Origin: Rhizobium sp.
Lineage (GTDB): Bacteria > Pseudomonadota > Alphaproteobacteria > Rhizobiales > Rhizobiaceae
Assembly (NCBI GenBank): GCA_003527225.1
Contig: DPXQ01000065.1
Span: 9,954-73,953, forward strand
Reading direction: 5' to 3'
DNA: 64,000 nucleotides
Shown in pieces: positions 18,036 to 27,541 of this stretch. Within the stretch, counting starts at the first letter, position 1, and every line of letters starts with the position of its first letter. The position numbers and the translations under genes were made by a program. The notes beneath the pieces were generated by a model that had not been told where the DNA came from, made no database searches, and saw only the letters and a program-made list of their open reading frames with translations.

Positions 18036-19838
18036 TCATGCCTTTTCGGATTGGGAAAGCGCCATGTCGGCGACGGATTCCAGATAGGCGCGGCGCGCGG
18101 GTTCCGGCGTCAGGTTGTGATCGGCGCCCTCGAGGATCGTCAGGCTGGCATTCGCATAGCGCCGCAATCCCTTGCCTTTGGTCCCGAATTGCTCCGCGAA
18201 ATGGTCAAGGCCGACATCGTTCTCGCTGTAGATGAGCGAAACCGCTACATTTCTGGCCGACAGGTCGCGAAAAGCGTTCACGACCTCCCGACGCAGCGCC
18301 CGATTTCCGGGAAGCAGGTGCACGACCGGCATCGCATGTCGGGCGATCCGGCGCCACAAGGCCCGCCCGATATTGGCCAGCGACCGCTTCACGTCCACGC
18401 GTCCTTGAATGAGCCGACGGAACGTCTCCGCCTGGAACAGCCGGCCCTTGTAGTCGCCGAGCGTGCGTGGAACGAAGCGCAGGAACTGATCGGTGTCCTG
18501 GCTGGGGTCCCAATAGAAGACAAAGGGATTGACTGCCACCGCCCCACTCACGCGACCATCCTGGACAGCGCTCCGAAATGCGAGATAGGCACCGCTGCAA
18601 CGTCCGCTGACTATGGCTGGCAGCATATCGCGGCGCTCGATGAGGTCGAGCGCGGCGACGACATCATCAGTCTGCGCACGATTGTAGAGAACCTGATCGG
18701 CGACCCCCGGGACCGGCGGACTGTCCGCGACATTAGCGCAATCAAAGCGCAGCGATGCAATTCCACGTGCCGCAAGGTCACGCGCCATCGAGACGCCTGA
18801 GCGACCCCATCCGGCATTGCGGTCATAGGCAGTTCCGAGAAGAACCGCCGTCGCCCCTCTTCTTGCGCCAAGAGGTTCGCAAAGCACACCGTAGAGACGG
18901 TTGCTCCCGCCAAACCTTAGCGGCGTTTCACGAAAGTTCTCACCGTCGAGGCACGGCATGCCCAGCGGTCCGCTCTCCTGGTGCGCGACGGAGCCTGGAA
19001 ACCTGGCGAGGACAGTCGAAATCCAGTCGAGGATGAGCGATCTGACAGTCTCCGGCATCACGGCCATCGCCGGGTTGGAAATCAGGTCGTCATAACCTTG
19101 GTATTCTGCCTCCGTCACCTCGGCACCTAGTTCGCGCAGTTTTGAGGCGAAGGCTGCGTCGGTCGGTCGGTCGACACGCTTCACGACCAGATATTGCGGA
19201 GCCGGTTTGAGCGGCGGCTCCGAAATATCGAGCTTGCGGATGTCGGTGGCTATCTCTGACGGCATCTCGATGCCCGCTATCACCATCCCCTCGGCCGCAC
19301 GATGTGCCTTGGCCACGCCCAATCCTTCTTCGACCATGCGCGACCAGATCTGCATTTCCCTGAGATAGGTTCGCCCGGAAGTCACAGGCGCTAGATGGGC
19401 GATCGCCTCCACCCCCTGCAATCTCTCTGCGACTCGGGTCGCGATCGCCGACCCAAGCCCCTGGCTGACGACAATGATCTTCTCGCATCCGGATAGCGAC
19501 CGCAGCCTTGCAGTGGCCGCGACTGCACAGTCCTCCCATATCCGCAGCCCGGCGGAATAATCCGCCTTGTCGAGTGCATCGCCGGTCCCAGGATAGTCGA
19601 AGCGCAAACTCGCCACACCACGGTCTGAAAGATCATCGGCGATGACGCGCCAGAACTTGCGCAAGCACATTTCCTCAAGGCCCCAGGGACTGACGAAAAG
19701 AACCCCAACGCGGGCTCCGGCTCCTCTTGCGGGCATGAAGAGCCCAACCGTGTCAGAAAACGTCACAGGCGTGGCCGCGGAGCGCACCGTGTTTTTCTCA
19801 GTCGTTCTCTCGATTGGCGTCTGTGCAGAAATTGTCAT
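18036..19838 (-). CDS. Protein with two tandem alpha/beta hydrolase domains
   Basis: About 600 residues containing two alpha/beta-hydrolase domains in a row. Both show the RFDYPGTGDA / RFDCANVAD type segment. In the first, the nucleophile elbow reads VVSQG and the expected catalytic His is replaced in GYDDL. In the second the elbow is GRCSG, with Cys at the nucleophile position, and Asp (SENDVGLDHF) and His (EGADHNLT) are in place. I chose ATG 19838 because it lies just after the stop of the upstream flippase gene; longer readings run into that gene. Related proteins accompany exopolysaccharide loci. An acyl- or aminoacyl-transfer role is possible but unproven. Confidence 0.8.
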   Translation of the reverse strand: MTISAQTPIERTTEKNTVRSAATPVTFSDTVGLFMPARGAGARVGVLFVSPWGLEEMCLRKFWRVIADDLSDRGVASLRFDYPGTGDALDKADYSAGLRIWEDCAVAATARLRSLSGCEKIIVVSQGLGSAIATRVAERLQGVEAIAHLAPVTSGRTYLREMQIWSRMVEEGLGVAKAHRAAEGMVIAGIEMPSEIATDIRKLDISEPPLKPAPQYLVVKRVDRPTDAAFASKLRELGAEVTEAEYQGYDDLISNPAMAVMPETVRSLILDWISTVLARFPGSVAHQESGPLGMPCLDGENFRETPLRFGGSNRLYGVLCEPLGARRGATAVLLGTAYDRNAGWGRSGVSMARDLAARGIASLRFDCANVADSPPVPGVADQVLYNRAQTDDVVAALDLIERRDMLPAIVSGRCSGAYLAFRSAVQDGRVSGAVAVNPFVFYWDPSQDTDQFLRFVPRTLGDYKGRLFQAETFRRLIQGRVDVKRSLANIGRALWRRIARHAMPVVHLLPGNRALRREVVNAFRDLSARNVAVSLIYSENDVGLDHFAEQFGTKGKGLRRYANASLTILEGADHNLTPEPARRAYLESVADMALSQSEKA

Positions 19839-19863
19839 CTCATTGTCTCGTTGCGAAGCGGCG

Positions 19864-21396
19864 TCAGCGGTCCCTTTCCGAAGCACCCGGTGCCGCGAAT
19901 GTGAAATTGATGATGCCCATGGCGACGGTCTTCGCCATGCCGGGAAGCCGTGCCGCCATGCCTTCCGCGACGGATCGATCCTCGCTTGCCAGAGCGCCGA
20001 AAAGCCTGAGCCCAAGGATATAGACGAGGGCTCCCGCGGCAATGGCAAGCACCAGTCCTGCCGCACCGGAAACAAGATGGAGCACCCACCAGGCGGCTCC
20101 GGCGCAGGCGAAAGCTGCGAGTGCGACCTTGGCAAGAGCCAGATACAGGTGATTGAGTGATCCCTCGAGTTTCATCCTCCCAAGCATGAGAATGCTCATC
20201 AGGAGGAAAACGAAGAAGCGGACAGCAGCGGCACCTTCGGCACCGAACAACGGAACGAAAGCGAAGGCACCCGCAACCATGACGACGGCTCCGACAACAC
20301 CGATCACCAGACGTTCACCGACCCGGTCCAGCGAAAACAGATATTGCGTACAGACAAGGCTGAGGACTGCGACGGGCGTGACCAGTGCAAGGATAGCAAG
20401 AATGGAGCCGGCGGGCTCGAAGGCAACACCGAAAATCGTAGTGACCAGACGCGGGGCAATTGCCGCCAGCCCAAGACTCAAGGGCAGCGTGATATAGGAA
20501 AGGCTGCGCACGACACCTTCGAATACCCCGGCTGGCAGCTTGCCGTTTCCATTGATTTCCAGCTTTTCCGAATAGTAGGGAAGCAGACTGCCAGTCAGTT
20601 GGACGGGCAATTGCAGGGCCAGGTTCGCAAGGGACATGGCCGCCGCATAGAAGCCGACGACCGCTATTCCGGAATAACGCTCGAGAAAGAAAAATTCGAT
20701 CCGGTTGAGGAAGATCGAGTCGACGACGAACTGTACGGACAGGAGGACCGAAGAGCCGATGAGATAGCGCGGTGCAATCCCGCAACTGTCGGCCCGCGCG
20801 CGCAGTATGCCGAGCGAATAGAGAAACTGGACGCCAAACCCGATTGCGTATCCGACCAGAGCTCCGGGAATTCCGAACAGAATTGCACCGCTCAATACTC
20901 CGAGCAGCTGGATAACGCCTGACAGTACGGAAATCCGGAAGAAGGTGCCGACCTCCTGCTCGCCGAGAAGGTAATTCTTCGAGAACGAGCCGATCGATTG
21001 AACGAGCAAGAGTATGCCCGTTATGACGACGACGATCGGAGCACTCGTAGCCCAGTGCTCCTGCTCCGCGACCCAGAAGAACGCCGCATAAAGTGCAAGG
21101 AGAACGAAGGTGGACAAGACAACCGGACGGAGCAGATAGGCGGCGAAGCCACGGCGTTGATCCGCCGTGTAACCCTGTGTCCTGAGCTGGGGCAGCAGTC
21201 GCAACAGCATGACGCCGGTTCCCAGCTCTGCCACCAGCGAAGCGGTAACAGTCAGCCAGAGCGCGAACGCAATGATGCCGTTGGCTTCAGGCCCAAGCAA
21301 CCGGGCAGTAATGATCGAGCAGGCAAAACCGATCAACAGGAGGGAAAGGCCGGCCGCAGCATTCAAGGCCGAGTTCGCGACGATACGTTTGACCAT
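19864..21396 (-). CDS. Polysaccharide flippase, Wzx/MATE-like lipopolysaccharide biosynthesis protein
   Basis: A 510-residue integral membrane protein with about 12-14 hydrophobic helices starting at MVKRIVANSALNAAAGLSLL. It resembles Wzx-type flippases, which move undecaprenyl-linked repeat units across the inner membrane. Typical parts are LLGPEANGIIAFALWLTVTA in the N-terminal half and the RIEFFFLERYSGIAVVGFYA segment in the middle. It shares a strand with the tandem hydrolase, 25 bases away, and is divergent from a glycosyltransferase. This makes it the export step of the local polysaccharide pathway. Confidence 0.88.
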   Translation of the reverse strand: MVKRIVANSALNAAAGLSLLLIGFACSIITARLLGPEANGIIAFALWLTVTASLVAELGTGVMLLRLLPQLRTQGYTADQRRGFAAYLLRPVVLSTFVLLALYAAFFWVAEQEHWATSAPIVVVITGILLLVQSIGSFSKNYLLGEQEVGTFFRISVLSGVIQLLGVLSGAILFGIPGALVGYAIGFGVQFLYSLGILRARADSCGIAPRYLIGSSVLLSVQFVVDSIFLNRIEFFFLERYSGIAVVGFYAAAMSLANLALQLPVQLTGSLLPYYSEKLEINGNGKLPAGVFEGVVRSLSYITLPLSLGLAAIAPRLVTTIFGVAFEPAGSILAILALVTPVAVLSLVCTQYLFSLDRVGERLVIGVVGAVVMVAGAFAFVPLFGAEGAAAVRFFVFLLMSILMLGRMKLEGSLNHLYLALAKVALAAFACAGAAWWVLHLVSGAAGLVLAIAAGALVYILGLRLFGALASEDRSVAEGMAARLPGMAKTVAMGIINFTFAAPGASERDR

Positions 21397-21633
21397 TAAG
21401 ATGCTTATCCGTCCGAATACCGCTACGAGAGTGTGTGCCGCATGTTGCTTTGCTTGTTTCTATGACTCAAAACTTAAGAATCTTGCATGCCGGCCCCTCC
21501 TTGCAAGAACAATCGGGGCCGCACCCCGAAAGACCGGAGCCTGCGGGAACATGAGGGATCGACGGCTTTACGGAGATTTAAGCGGTCTGGGCTATGCCTG
21601 CCTGACGCTTCTACCAACCAGTCGTGGTGTCTA

Positions 21634-22668
21634 TTGAAAATCGTGTTCCTAGTAACTTCGGCCCCGGGCAAGATGTGCGGCGTGGCCGATTACACCAGCC
21701 GCCTTGCAATTGCTCTTGGCGATATCGGCGCCGAAGTGTCGGTGGAACTCCTCGACTATTGGTCCCTATCACAAATAATGAAGATTCGGCGCCGGTACCG
21801 CAATTCGCCGCAGGCCATATTCCACCTGCAATACCCGTCGTTGAACATCGGAAACTCGATTTCTCCGGGCTTCTTGCCACTGCTCTTGCCGAACACTTTC
21901 GTCACGCTTCACGAGTTTCGCCTCTTCCATTTCCTCAGAAAGATGATGTTCTTTCTTCCGAGCCTGATGTCCAAGAAGATCATCTTCTCGAACGACGAGG
22001 AGAGGGCGCTTTTCCGCCGCTATTTTCCCGTCTCCAGCGGACGGCTGCGGGTCATTCCGATCGGAAATAATATCGCGAGAACATCGCAGCGGAAGCAGTC
22101 CGCCGAAACCGAACGCGTCGTCTATTTTGGGCAGATATCCCATAACAAGGGTATCGAGTTCTTTATCGAGACGATCGCGCAGTTGCGCGAAAAGGCGATT
22201 CCGGTTGAGGTCGAAATGATCGGTGCGCTGGTCGAAAGTGACGTGGAATTTGTCGATTTCGTCAAAAGATCTGCAGATCAGTACAAAATACGTCTGCGTT
22301 TGAATTTGCCCCCGCAAGAGGTTTCGGAGGCGCTGAGCGTTGCCACGATCGCGCTTTTGCCATTCCCGGATGGCGTCTCCAACAAGAGGGGATCGGCCCT
22401 CGCCTGCCTCGATCACGGCGTCAGTGTACTGACGACACATACGCCTCTGACGCCGGAATGGCTTTCGATGGTGACACATCCGGTTACGGCGCCCGAAGAT
22501 GCAGCACTGTTGATAGCGAAAATTACAAGCGGAGAGGCTCCCCGCTTCAAGGCCCCCGACATTCTCACCCGCGAAATGCACGCCCGAGACTGGAACGCGA
22601 TCGCCCGCGAGCATTTGAGACTATACAAGGAAGCATTGGTCGGCCCCGGGTCGGCTACCGCACCTTGA
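21634..22668 (+). CDS. Glycosyltransferase family 4
   Basis: About 344 residues with the two Rossmann domains of GT-B glycosyltransferases. The start is probably TTG 21634, giving MKIVFLVTSAPGKMCGVADY, the usual GT4 N-terminus with the GVADYT loop; an in-frame extension to 21487 lacks family character. The donor site shows VVYFGQISHNKGIEFFIET and the acidic/loop region LPFPDGVSNKRGSALACLDHG. It would add a sugar to a lipid-linked glycan on the cytosolic face. The gene ends inside the end of the convergent glycosyltransferase gene (14-base overlap, 22655-22668). Confidence 0.82.
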   Translation: MKIVFLVTSAPGKMCGVADYTSRLAIALGDIGAEVSVELLDYWSLSQIMKIRRRYRNSPQAIFHLQYPSLNIGNSISPGFLPLLLPNTFVTLHEFRLFHFLRKMMFFLPSLMSKKIIFSNDEERALFRRYFPVSSGRLRVIPIGNNIARTSQRKQSAETERVVYFGQISHNKGIEFFIETIAQLREKAIPVEVEMIGALVESDVEFVDFVKRSADQYKIRLRLNLPPQEVSEALSVATIALLPFPDGVSNKRGSALACLDHGVSVLTTHTPLTPEWLSMVTHPVTAPEDAALLIAKITSGEAPRFKAPDILTREMHARDWNAIAREHLRLYKEALVGPGSATAP

Positions 22669-23827
22669 GGCTGGCATTGTAGACACTGATATAGCGCTCG
22701 GCGACAGCATCCCAGGAATACTTCCGGGCCGCGTCGATCAAGCAGTCTTTCAGCGTCGAATTTCCGGAAGCCAGCTTGCCGTAAGCCGCTACGAGCGCAT
22801 CGGCAGCCGCATTTGCATCGCTGAAATCGGCAAGCGTGATGGCATCATGCTGCGCGGCAAGGGTCTGATATGCCTCGTTTGGATGAAGAATCGGCAGAAG
22901 CCCGGCGCTCATTGCTTCGACGGCGACAAGGCCGAATCCTTCGTATTCCGAGGCCGAGGCGAAGATCGATGCCTCGGCGATCAGGCGCCGTACCTCTTCA
23001 TTTCCGACCGAAACATGCAGGAAGACATGGTCGGAAAGCCCGCGCGCAACGATTTCGCGCCGGAGATCCTCCTCCTTGAGATCAGAAGGCGAACCGATGA
23101 TGTCCAGACGCCAATCGGGCGAAAGCCTCACAAGCGCGGCCATCATGTCGAGCATACGATCCAGGCGCTTGTTGACCGAAAAGCGGCCGATGGTGACGAT
23201 GCGCCGCCGCGGCTCGGGCGAAGAGAGCCCGGCGAACTTCTCCGTGTCAACACCGTTTTCGACCAGCACGGCCCGACGCCCGGCAATCTGCGAGAATAGT
23301 GCAAAATCAGACCGGCTGCAGCACAACAGCGCGCGATAGGCACGCGCCGAGAAACGGGTCAGCGTCTGGAACCAGACCCTCTTGATCGCGGCATATTTGG
23401 GAGTGTGAAAGAACCCGCCATGTGTCGTGGCCACCATCGCCTTCCCGTGCAGGAACCGGGTCGCGGCGAGGAAATCGAAGAAGAAATCGACGCCATGAAC
23501 ATGCACCAGATCGGCATCGCCGATATGGCGGAGAACCGTGGGTCCGACCGGATAGCGCGGACTTCCCCACCAGGGTATCCGCACCACTTCGACCCCGTCG
23601 ATGGTTTCCATCGGTGGCAGCAGGTGATCGCGAGCCGTGAACAGGCTGTTGCAGGTGACGACGCGCACCATATAGCCCCGCTGCAGCAGGAGCCGACTGA
23701 GATTGGCCACGACGTCTTCCAGACCGCCGCGACCCGGCGCGTACTGCCTGACGACCTGGACAATCAATGGACGCTTGCCACCCTGCTCCACCGGAGCAAA
23801 AACCTGAACGTTCATGCGCTCCATCAT
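22655..23827 (-). CDS. Glycosyltransferase family 4
   Basis: A 390-residue GT-B enzyme with a Gly-rich N-terminal acceptor loop (RQYAPGRGGLEDVVANLSRL), donor-domain motif RRIVTIGRFSVNKRLDRML, and the EX7E-like ASEYEGFGLVAVEAMSAG. It probably uses a nucleotide sugar to extend the same repeat unit as its convergent neighbour. An RBS-like AGGTGA lies just upstream of the ATG pair at 23827/23824. Sugar specificity cannot be read from sequence. Confidence 0.9.
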   Translation of the reverse strand: MMERMNVQVFAPVEQGGKRPLIVQVVRQYAPGRGGLEDVVANLSRLLLQRGYMVRVVTCNSLFTARDHLLPPMETIDGVEVVRIPWWGSPRYPVGPTVLRHIGDADLVHVHGVDFFFDFLAATRFLHGKAMVATTHGGFFHTPKYAAIKRVWFQTLTRFSARAYRALLCCSRSDFALFSQIAGRRAVLVENGVDTEKFAGLSSPEPRRRIVTIGRFSVNKRLDRMLDMMAALVRLSPDWRLDIIGSPSDLKEEDLRREIVARGLSDHVFLHVSVGNEEVRRLIAEASIFASASEYEGFGLVAVEAMSAGLLPILHPNEAYQTLAAQHDAITLADFSDANAAADALVAAYGKLASGNSTLKDCLIDAARKYSWDAVAERYISVYNASLKVR

Positions 23828-24159
23828 TCACCTGCCGGCGCCAAAATTCGTGGCTCCCGATATTGCTGCCGATTTCCGCCCAATAGAAAAGGCCAAAATC
23901 TTAAGATCGCGTATGCCGAAGGTGGCGATCTGAGCAACGGCGAATGACACTCTTCATCGTTCGGCCCCACCCTTCAGAACTCGTTAACCATGACCTGCCA
24001 GAATTGCGCTGACAATGACAGCCGCCGGCAGCCCTCGCCCACAGGCCCGTTTCCCGATACCGGCGCTCGTTATGTCATGCGGAAAAGCAAGCCCGCACCG
24101 GATACCCCATCCGGAATTGCAGAAACGAAATTTGGCCGGCCACGGTTTTGGGCAGGAAA
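23828..24159. other. 332-base divergent intergenic region before the chain-length gene
   Basis: No gene that I can support. It must hold the promoters of the minus-strand glycosyltransferase and the plus-strand Wzc-like gene. Short open frames here show no family features. I could not pick a convincing -35/-10 pair by eye. Confidence 0.5.
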
Positions 24160-26184
24160 ATGGATATCGACATTTTTCAACTACCGGGAATCTTGAAGCG
24201 GCGGCGTCATTATATCGTTCTGGCCGTCCTTGTATGCTTGGCCCTGTCGATCATTTACGTCTTGCGTCTCACCCCGCTTTACACGTCGTCGACCGAACTC
24301 TTGCTGGACCCACTCGGTCTCCAGGCCGATGGCGGCAACCCTGGCAGCACTGGCGCCGCAGCACCTCAGGACCAGTCGAGCATCGACAGCCAGATCTATG
24401 TCATTCAGTCACGCGCAACCATGGAAGAAGTTGTGCGCAAACTGGACCTGACGAAAGACCCCTTTCTCGCTCCGGTAGCAAAGAAAGCGGCGTCAAGCCG
24501 CGAACAGTTGACCGCCACCGCCACTGCGTTGAAAAAGCACATCACGGTAGAGAGAGCAGGCCAATCGCTCGTTTTCACGATCAAGGCGGAGCACCCTGAC
24601 GCATCAAAGGCCGCCGACATCGCGAACTCGGTTGCCAGCGTCTATCTGCGGCAGATCGACGAAGCGCGGTCAGAAGCGGCCCGCCGGGCCAGCAACTCTT
24701 TTCAAGTGCAGGCCAGCGAGCTTCGCGACCGGGTACTCAAGGCCGAACTGGCCGTCGAGAAGTTCAAGGCCGACAACGGCCTTGTGAGCACCGGCGAGAA
24801 GGGACTGGTCATCGACCAGCAGCTTGCCGGTATCAACCAGCAACTCATCGACGCGCGTGTAACCGAAGAACAGCAGCAGACCATCTACGAGCAGGCGAAG
24901 AAGCTGACGATGGGCGCAATCGAGGCCGGGGCAATACCCGAAGTCCTCCAGTCGACTTCCATCGGCCTCTTGCGCGACCGCTACGTCGCACTTCTCGACC
25001 GTCGATCACAGCTCGCGACCAGTCTGGGCAGCAACCATCCGCAGTTGCAGGCGATAAATTCGCAGATCGTCACCATGCAGAATGCGATCGAACAGGAACT
25101 CGACCGCATCAGGCAATCGATGCAGAGCAGCTATCAACGCGCGGTATCGAACACCAAAGCGCTGAACGAACGACTGGCCAAACTGACGGAAACGAGCTTT
25201 GACAGCAGCGCCGCGCAGATCAAGATGCGCCAACTCGAAAACGAGGCCGACGCCGTTCGCACCCTCTACAAGGCCTTCCTCAGCCGCGCGGAGGAACTTG
25301 GCCAGCAACAATCGCTCAGCACCAACAATTCGCGCGTGATCACCGCAGCAGTCGCGACTCCAAAATCCTCGGCCGCACTGAAACTGTTGATCCTGGCGGC
25401 AGCTTCGCTTTTCGGTGTGGTCGTCGGGAGCGCTCTGGCCGTATTGCGCGAACTGACGACGCAACCGCCTCTGTCGGAGCAATCCCTGACCCGCAATACG
25501 GGGATTGCGACGCTGGCCCGCATCCGATCCGAGAAGGATCCCGCGCAAAATGCGGTCTTGCGGTTGTTTCCGTTTCTGCGAACGCCTCCACGAAATCCGC
25601 CGACCCCGATGGGAGAGGATCATCCCGCGATTCAGGCCATCGCCCGTCAATTGCTGGAAAGGCTTGGCGATCACTTGCCGGCAACCGTTCTGTTCATTTC
25701 GCCGGGACATAACCCGCTTGCGAGTGGCATTGTCGCCGATACCGTCCAGGCACTTATCGACCTTGGCCAGAATGTGCTCTACGCACCGGGCGACCTCGCC
25801 GAGAAAAGGCCTCGACAGGCATCGCCCCTCGGACGCCCGAGTCTGCGCAGCGCACTGAACCGCGAGCGCGAGTTGAGAGCGCCGCTGGCAGATAGCCTCA
25901 AATATGAACATCTCTCGGATTTCGGCAGGGCTGTGGCAGGCAAGATCGGGGGCACGCCTTCCGGCCATCCCGCGAGGACCGACGGATCGTCAGCCGAAAT
26001 CACCATTATCAATGCTTGCGCCACCAGGGCCGCTGGTTTCCTGCCATCGCTGCTTCCGCACGCCGATTCTATCGTGATAGTCATCAGGATAGGGGAAACC
26101 ACGTCAGAAGACCTGGATACCCTCCTCGATACGATCGGAACCAAAAAGGAAGCCATCCTGGGTACCGTCGTGGTGGAGGACTAG
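24160..26184 (+). CDS. Polysaccharide co-polymerase, Wzc/GumC-like with degenerate kinase domain
   Basis: About 674 residues. It starts with a Wzz domain (MDIDIFQLPGILKRRRHYIV, first membrane helix about 17-35), then a long periplasmic coiled-coil region with many Gln/Glu heptads (about 180-380), and a second membrane helix (LLILAAASLFGVVVGSALAV near 412). The C-terminal domain resembles a BY-kinase, but the Walker A position reads FISPGHNPLASG, without the GxGKS/T residues, and no Tyr cluster ends the protein. It probably controls chain length or export without kinase activity. ATG 24160 has GGCAGGAAA before it. Confidence 0.85.
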   Translation: MDIDIFQLPGILKRRRHYIVLAVLVCLALSIIYVLRLTPLYTSSTELLLDPLGLQADGGNPGSTGAAAPQDQSSIDSQIYVIQSRATMEEVVRKLDLTKDPFLAPVAKKAASSREQLTATATALKKHITVERAGQSLVFTIKAEHPDASKAADIANSVASVYLRQIDEARSEAARRASNSFQVQASELRDRVLKAELAVEKFKADNGLVSTGEKGLVIDQQLAGINQQLIDARVTEEQQQTIYEQAKKLTMGAIEAGAIPEVLQSTSIGLLRDRYVALLDRRSQLATSLGSNHPQLQAINSQIVTMQNAIEQELDRIRQSMQSSYQRAVSNTKALNERLAKLTETSFDSSAAQIKMRQLENEADAVRTLYKAFLSRAEELGQQQSLSTNNSRVITAAVATPKSSAALKLLILAAASLFGVVVGSALAVLRELTTQPPLSEQSLTRNTGIATLARIRSEKDPAQNAVLRLFPFLRTPPRNPPTPMGEDHPAIQAIARQLLERLGDHLPATVLFISPGHNPLASGIVADTVQALIDLGQNVLYAPGDLAEKRPRQASPLGRPSLRSALNRERELRAPLADSLKYEHLSDFGRAVAGKIGGTPSGHPARTDGSSAEITIINACATRAAGFLPSLLPHADSIVIVIRIGETTSEDLDTLLDTIGTKKEAILGTVVVED

Positions 26185-26211
26185 CGGTGGTCTTTGGCGG
26201 TAATCCTCAAG

Positions 26212-27531
26212 ATGCAGACAACAGGCCAGCCCGGCGAGGGCATAAAAGCGATGTCGGTTGCCATGCCTGCTCGTGAGACCGTCTACAGAGATCGCTTTCC
26301 CGCCATCAGCGCTCCCCCCAGGGAGTGGCATGTCCGGATCAGGCGCCAGCTCGCAACGATCGCCGTCATGGGCGGCCTGACCTTCAATCTTTTCTTGTGT
26401 TTCGTAAACACACGCGTCATGGGAATAAGCGACAGCCATGTGATGCTGTTCGAAATGCTCATCATCGGATGCGCCTTTCTGGTGGCGCTCTCCCGGCGTA
26501 TCGATCTCTATCTCATTCTGGCTCTTTACGTCAGCTATATGATCCTGCTGTTCGCGTTCCGCGGCGCAACCGACCTCAAGGCCCTTCGCGACATACTGAT
26601 ACCGATCGCCTTCTACCTCATGGGCACGCGCATCAGGGATATCCGCCTTGCCGACAAGCTCGTTGCCCTGTCGATCGCAGTCGTGCTGTTCTTTGGCCTG
26701 TTTGAATATCTGCTCACCGACCTGTACCTCGATTTCTTCAACGTGCTCGGCTACTTCATTGCCCGCGGCACCATCCTGCCCGAGGAAACATTCGGCGCCA
26801 CCAGAGGCCTTTTCATCAGCGGCGTGCGGCCGGAGCCGCGAACACTTCTGACTTTTCTCGGCCAGCACCGCGTCTCGTCTGTCTTCCTCGAGCCCGTCTC
26901 GGCCGGAAACTTCGGCGCCATTGTGTTTGCCTGGGCACTCTTTCGAAGCGACATGCGGTTCCGCTTCTCTGTCATGGCTGCGGCGATGGCCGTCACCATC
27001 ATGGCCGATGCGCGCTTCGGCTTCTTTACTTGCATCCTGATGACACTGATGATGCCGTTCTACCGATTGGTGCCGAAGACCTTGTGGCTGCCATTGCCCT
27101 TCCTCATGCTTGCCGCCATTGCCATTTATGGCCTGACGACAGGAACGGAAGGCGGCGCCAACGATCTCGCTGGGCGTTTCAAGGTGACTGCCGGCATCCT
27201 GACCCAGTTCGACCTGCCGGTTGTTCTCGGCATTGCCGTGACCGACCAGTTCACGGCCGATTCCGGCTACGCCTATACACTGACGAAATTCGGCATCTTC
27301 GGCTTCATGGCATTTTGGACCGCCCTGGTCTTCGCGCCACTTCGCGATGCAAGAGCCTGGCCGTTTCACTCGATGGTGCTGATCTACCTGCTATTGCTGA
27401 TGATGATCAGCAATTCCTTCTTCTCCATCAAGACCGCCGCGCTGCTGTGGTTCATCCTCGGAACGTCAGACCAGTTCGACTGGAAATCCCTTGGTCCGAC
27501 GAAGAACAGTCCGTCCAGGCAATCTGTCTGA
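26212..27531 (+). CDS. Polysaccharide polymerase-like multi-pass membrane protein (Wzy candidate)
   Basis: About 440 residues with roughly 10-11 hydrophobic helices (for example FNLFLCFVNTRVMGI, ISDSHVMLFEMLIIG and a Phe-rich C-terminal helix) and a larger soluble loop near residues 200-235. The topology and place, right after the chain-length gene, fit a Wzy polymerase that joins lipid-linked repeat units in the periplasm. Sequence signatures of Wzy proteins are weak, so the call rests on context. The start is uncertain: TTG 26194, ATG 26212 and ATG 26251 are all in frame. Confidence 0.65.
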   Translation: MQTTGQPGEGIKAMSVAMPARETVYRDRFPAISAPPREWHVRIRRQLATIAVMGGLTFNLFLCFVNTRVMGISDSHVMLFEMLIIGCAFLVALSRRIDLYLILALYVSYMILLFAFRGATDLKALRDILIPIAFYLMGTRIRDIRLADKLVALSIAVVLFFGLFEYLLTDLYLDFFNVLGYFIARGTILPEETFGATRGLFISGVRPEPRTLLTFLGQHRVSSVFLEPVSAGNFGAIVFAWALFRSDMRFRFSVMAAAMAVTIMADARFGFFTCILMTLMMPFYRLVPKTLWLPLPFLMLAAIAIYGLTTGTEGGANDLAGRFKVTAGILTQFDLPVVLGIAVTDQFTADSGYAYTLTKFGIFGFMAFWTALVFAPLRDARAWPFHSMVLIYLLLLMMISNSFFSIKTAALLWFILGTSDQFDWKSLGPTKNSPSRQSV

Positions 27532-27541
27532 CTTGGGTCCC

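Noticed and set aside
19839..20135. N-terminal extension of the tandem hydrolase to 20135
   Set aside because: The extension lies inside the flippase coding region and has no hydrolase features; ATG 19838 just after the flippase stop is better.
26104..27369. 421-codon minus-strand open frame opposite the polymerase-like gene
   Set aside because: Its product is His/Glu/Lys-rich without domain; the plus-strand frame has clear membrane helices.
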